NCBI GenBank assembly: GCA_964430105.1
Contig: CAYSEF010000006.1
Location: 1 to 63,259 of the forward strand
Source: UMGS1696 sp964430105
GTDB taxonomy: Bacteria; Bacillota; Clostridia; Oscillospirales; CAG-272
Direction of reading: 5' to 3'
Length of the DNA: 63,259 nucleotides
The notes beneath the pieces were generated by a model. The model ran no database searches. It was given only the letters and a program-made list of their open reading frames with translations, and had not been told where the DNA came from. Shown here piece after piece: positions 61,128-63,259 of the stretch; positions within the stretch are counted from its first letter, which is position 1, and the number at the start of each line of letters is the position of its first letter. The position numbers and the translations under genes are program-made.

Positions 61128-61156
61128 TTGACAAAAAACGTAAAATGTTGTATAAT
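61128..61156 (+). promoter_or_regulatory. promoter of rnpB
   Basis: TTGACA (61128-61133), 17-bp spacer, TATAAT (61151-61156). The start point near 61163 coincides with the P1 stem of RNase P RNA. Confidence 0.9.
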
Positions 61157-61162
61157 AGGATT

Positions 61163-61549
61163 CGCAGATCGGGCCGTCGCGTGCCATGTTGCCGAAAGGT
61201 ATTGGTGTGAGGAAAGTCCGGGCATCGCAGGGCAGGGTAACGGATAACGTCCGCCGAGGGTGACCTCCGGGAAAGTGCAACAGAAATAGACTGCCGTGAT
61301 TCGTTGCGGCACAGGTGGAAAGGCGAGGTAAAAGCTCACCGGCATGACAGGTAACTGTGTGCAAATGTAAACCCTATCCGATGCAACACCTTATGCGCGG
61401 GTGCTTGGTTTCTTATGAAATCAGCAATATTTGCCCGATAGAACCGCGAAGGTGGCTTGAACTGTATGGCGACATACAGACCAGATAGATGACGGCTGCT
61501 CATATTGCTTTGCATTATGAGTACAGAACCCGGCTTACACATCTGCCAA
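61163..61549 (+). ncRNA. rnpB: RNase P RNA, bacterial type A
   Basis: The universally conserved blocks are present: GAGGAAAGTCCGGGC (61209-61223), the CAGAAATAGACTGCC region near 61281, and ACAGAACCCGGCTTA (61523-61537). The P1 helix closes by GCAGAT (61164-61169) with ATCTGC (61541-61546). Length about 385 nt. It is the catalytic RNA that cleaves 5' leaders from tRNA precursors with the RnpA protein. A CAAATG/CATTTG hairpin just downstream may be its terminator. Confidence 0.95.
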
Positions 61550-61644
61550 ATGCTTCATTTGCTGACATTTTTGGTTGGCGATGGGGCTTTTGCTGTTTTT
61601 TGGCGAATATTTTATTAAATTACATGATTTTTTATGCGTTGATG

Positions 61645-61673
61645 TTGAAATAATGCGAGTGTTTTGATATAAT
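61645..61673 (+). promoter_or_regulatory. SigA-type promoter of the SDR gene
   Basis: TTGAAA (61645-61650), 17-bp spacer, TATAAT (61668-61673). A leader of about 100 nt follows with no element I can name. Confidence 0.75.
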
Positions 61674-61779
61674 ACGGTATAAGTGGATAGAAGCTGTTCT
61701 GCCGTAGTGCAGGTGGATTTCTTATCCTCGAAACATTTTTCGCATTTCTTATTTCATTATATATAAGGAGAAAAATATT

Positions 61780-62646
61780 ATGGCTAAGTTGAATTTTGAT
61801 CTTGGCGGCAAGGTTGCTGTCGTTACAGGCGGTGGTGGAGTTCTTTGCTCCGGATTTTCAAAAACTCTTGCTCAGGCAGGTGCTAAGGTTGCGATTTGTG
61901 ACCTCAGAGCAGAAGCGGCTCAGAAGGTTGCTGATGAAATCAATGCTGCCGGCGGTACTGCTATTGGCGTTGAAATGAACGTGCTTAACAAGGCATCTGT
62001 TGAAGCTGCACGTGATGTTATTTACGATAAGCTCGGTAAGGTTGATATACTTCTCAACGGTGCGGGCGGAAATAATCCGAAGGGTCAGACCTCTAACGAA
62101 TACTGCACTCCCGAAGATATCAAGGCTCTTGACGAAAACGGCACTATCGAGGGTGTTCAGACCTTCTTTGATCTCGATCCCGATGGTATTTCTTTCGTTT
62201 TCAACCTCAATTTCCTTGGCACTCTTATTCCTACTCAGGTGTTTGCTCGTGATATGGCTAAGACCGGTGGTAATATCATCAATGTTTCTTCGATGAATGC
62301 TTTCCGTCCTCTTACCAAGATTCCTGCTTACTCCGGTGCTAAGGCTGCTGTTTCTAACTTTACTCAGTGGCTCGCTGTACATTTTGCTCCTGTAGGTATC
62401 CGTGTAAATGCTATCGCTCCCGGATTCTTCCTTACAGAACAGAACCGTACACTTCTTACCAATCCCGACGGTTCTCTCACACCTCGTTCCGATAAGATTC
62501 TCACTCACACACCTATGAAGAGATTCGGCACACCCGAAGACCTTGACGGTACTCTCCTGTGGCTTGCTGATGAAAACTTCTCTGCATTTGTAAATGGTGT
62601 TGTAGTTCCCGTTGACGGCGGTTTCGCTGCTTACTCCGGTGTATAA
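61780..62646 (+). CDS. SDR-family oxidoreductase, D-mannonate/fructuronate reductase-like
   Basis: 288 aa with AAGGAG upstream. Classical short-chain dehydrogenase: VTGGGGVLCSGF (nucleotide-binding, residues 15-26), LNGAGGN, INVSSMNAFRP (catalytic Ser), YSGAKAAV (Tyr-x-x-x-Lys), and NAIAPGFFLTEQN. The GGGGVLCS loop and the insertion after NGAGG resemble YjmF/UxuB-type D-mannonate oxidoreductases of hexuronate breakdown. No uxuA or uronate transporter lies in the window, so the substrate stays open. Confidence 0.8.
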   Translation: MAKLNFDLGGKVAVVTGGGGVLCSGFSKTLAQAGAKVAICDLRAEAAQKVADEINAAGGTAIGVEMNVLNKASVEAARDVIYDKLGKVDILLNGAGGNNPKGQTSNEYCTPEDIKALDENGTIEGVQTFFDLDPDGISFVFNLNFLGTLIPTQVFARDMAKTGGNIINVSSMNAFRPLTKIPAYSGAKAAVSNFTQWLAVHFAPVGIRVNAIAPGFFLTEQNRTLLTNPDGSLTPRSDKILTHTPMKRFGTPEDLDGTLLWLADENFSAFVNGVVVPVDGGFAAYSGV

Positions 62647-62659
62647 TTTCGATATAATA

Positions 62660-63019
62660 ATGAAGAAATTTTCAAGAATCATTTCAGCGATTCTCGTGGT
62701 GCTTGCTTTGTCATCGTGCGGTGGCCCTGAGCTTCTGTCAATTATGCCTGTTTATATAGGCGATACGGTGACATCTACCCATCACGAATTCTCAAAAGAG
62801 GATTTCTACGTCCTTGCGCTGTATGATGACAGTAGAGATGTACAGGTAACTGACTTTGAATTTGAAGTCGAAGGTATGGATGCCGGATATTACATTGTGA
62901 ACATTATATATAAGGATAAAGATAACAGTGTATATGTTCCGATAGAGACTAAAATATATCCCAGTGATTTCAAAGAAAATGCAAATGAAGTTAAAGAAGA
63001 TACACATGATCATAACTGA
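62660..63019 (+). CDS. small lipoprotein, unknown
   Basis: 119 aa, ATG at 62660, 13 bp behind the SDR stop. Signal sequence with lipobox ALSSCGG. The rest is a small beta domain (DFEFEVEGMDAGYYIVNIIY) with a charged C terminus ending HDHN. There is no clear ribosome binding site, so translation may be coupled to the SDR gene. Function unknown. Confidence 0.65.
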   Translation: MKKFSRIISAILVVLALSSCGGPELLSIMPVYIGDTVTSTHHEFSKEDFYVLALYDDSRDVQVTDFEFEVEGMDAGYYIVNIIYKDKDNSVYVPIETKIYPSDFKENANEVKEDTHDHN

Positions 63020-63040
63020 TATGCTTATCTGAATATTGAA

Positions 63041-63086
63041 CTCGGTAATTTTGCTTGCTAAATGCGTGTGAGATTGCCGAGTTTTT
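63041..63086 (+). terminator. terminator after the small lipoprotein
   Basis: CTCGGTAAT (63041-63049) with ATTGCCGAG (63073-63081), one G-T pair, then five T. Confidence 0.85.
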
Positions 63087-63136
63087 GTACTTATGGACGA
63101 AACGTGTAAAAATGGCAAAAAAATGACGTAAATGTG

Positions 63137-63165
63137 TTGACAAATTGAACGTGGGATGTTATAAT
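63137..63165 (+). promoter_or_regulatory. strong promoter directed off the right edge
   Basis: TTGACA (63137-63142), 17-bp spacer, TATAAT (63160-63165). A second TTGACA at 63239-63244 would place its -10 just past the window end. No gene follows inside the window. Paired strong promoters ahead of an AT-rich leader are typical of rRNA operons, but this is inference. Confidence 0.6.
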
Positions 63166-63259
63166 TATGTAGTCGCAAGCGAGTGAACAACTTGATTGAG
63201 ACGGTCACAAAAAACTTCAAAAAAATCAAGAAAACCACTTGACAAACGAAGTTCGATGT

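Noticed and set aside
61858..62682. 274-aa minus-strand frame opposite the SDR gene
   Set aside because: Shadow of a well-conserved dehydrogenase; composition and motifs support only the plus strand.
1..63259. Prophage, insertion sequence, CRISPR or restriction/defence island
   Set aside because: No integrase, transposase, capsid, Cas or restriction gene and no repeat-spacer array was seen; gene order is housekeeping throughout.

Overview
The window looks like chromosomal DNA of a low-to-mid GC, endospore-forming member of the Clostridia, probably Ruminococcaceae/Oscillospiraceae-like. This rests on gene content: spoIIE, a PdaA-type cortex deacetylase, AddAB instead of RecBCD, RNase M5, DUF1292 and DUF1385 (YqhQ) proteins, a TtcA-type tRNA thiolase, and many TTGACA-17-TATAAT promoters. 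I see no phage, transposase, integrase, CRISPR array or toxin cassette. It is a housekeeping segment with some unusual small proteins, RNA elements and one assembly scar.

Layout. 1-4240: a tRNA with anticodon CAT (minus), divergent from a C-terminally anchored alpha/beta hydrolase, then spoIIE. 4186-10339: rnmV and holA (minus), then a DUF2974 lipase-like protein, DUF1385, prmC and ddl (plus). 10365-12796: a secreted protein with a LytM/M23 domain that has lost its metal ligands. It is broken in this assembly by 100 N flanked by a 424-bp duplicated segment. 12815-20338: addB-addA. 20347-24730: pstSCAB-phoU with Pho-box-like repeats upstream. 24730-33603: a long minus-strand cluster (reading order: membrane protein, galK, small membrane protein, rlmH, WG-repeat protein, SecB-fold-like protein, type II topoisomerase B subunit, rnz).

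33735-39890: class IV aminotransferase (Dat), DUF1292 protein, an unlabelled structured RNA that fits 6S RNA, an SGNH hydrolase, a PH-like protein, a TIM-barrel isomerase, an RluA-type pseudouridine synthase and an anion permease. 39935-43929: potABCD polyamine uptake operon (minus). 44120-49480: a two-protein acyl-CoA dehydratase-activase-type system followed by ttcA. 49482-56825: tcdA and an RNHCP protein, a small Asp/Gly-rich membrane protein, and a six-gene minus operon (99-aa membrane protein, PBP2, nth, cca, small Cys protein, dagK). 56899-63259: an ECF transporter S component with a structured leader, a tiny Cys/acid-rich membrane protein, pdaA-mnmA (minus), a small membrane protein, RNase P RNA, an SDR oxidoreductase, a small lipoprotein, and a promoter region at the right edge that may belong to an rRNA operon.

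Themes. Cell-wall and spore functions recur (spoIIE, degenerate LytM protein, ddl, dat, PBP2, pdaA). So do RNA maturation and modification (rnmV, rnz, rlmH, RluA, ttcA, tcdA, cca, mnmA, rnpB). Several intergenic terminators share one nested-hairpin design. The best candidates for new biology are the SecB-fold-like protein, the Cys/acid-rich membrane peptide, the unassigned leader upstream of the ECF gene, and the two-gene form of the dehydratase-activase system. All functional calls are from reading motifs by eye; no database search or structure calculation was run.
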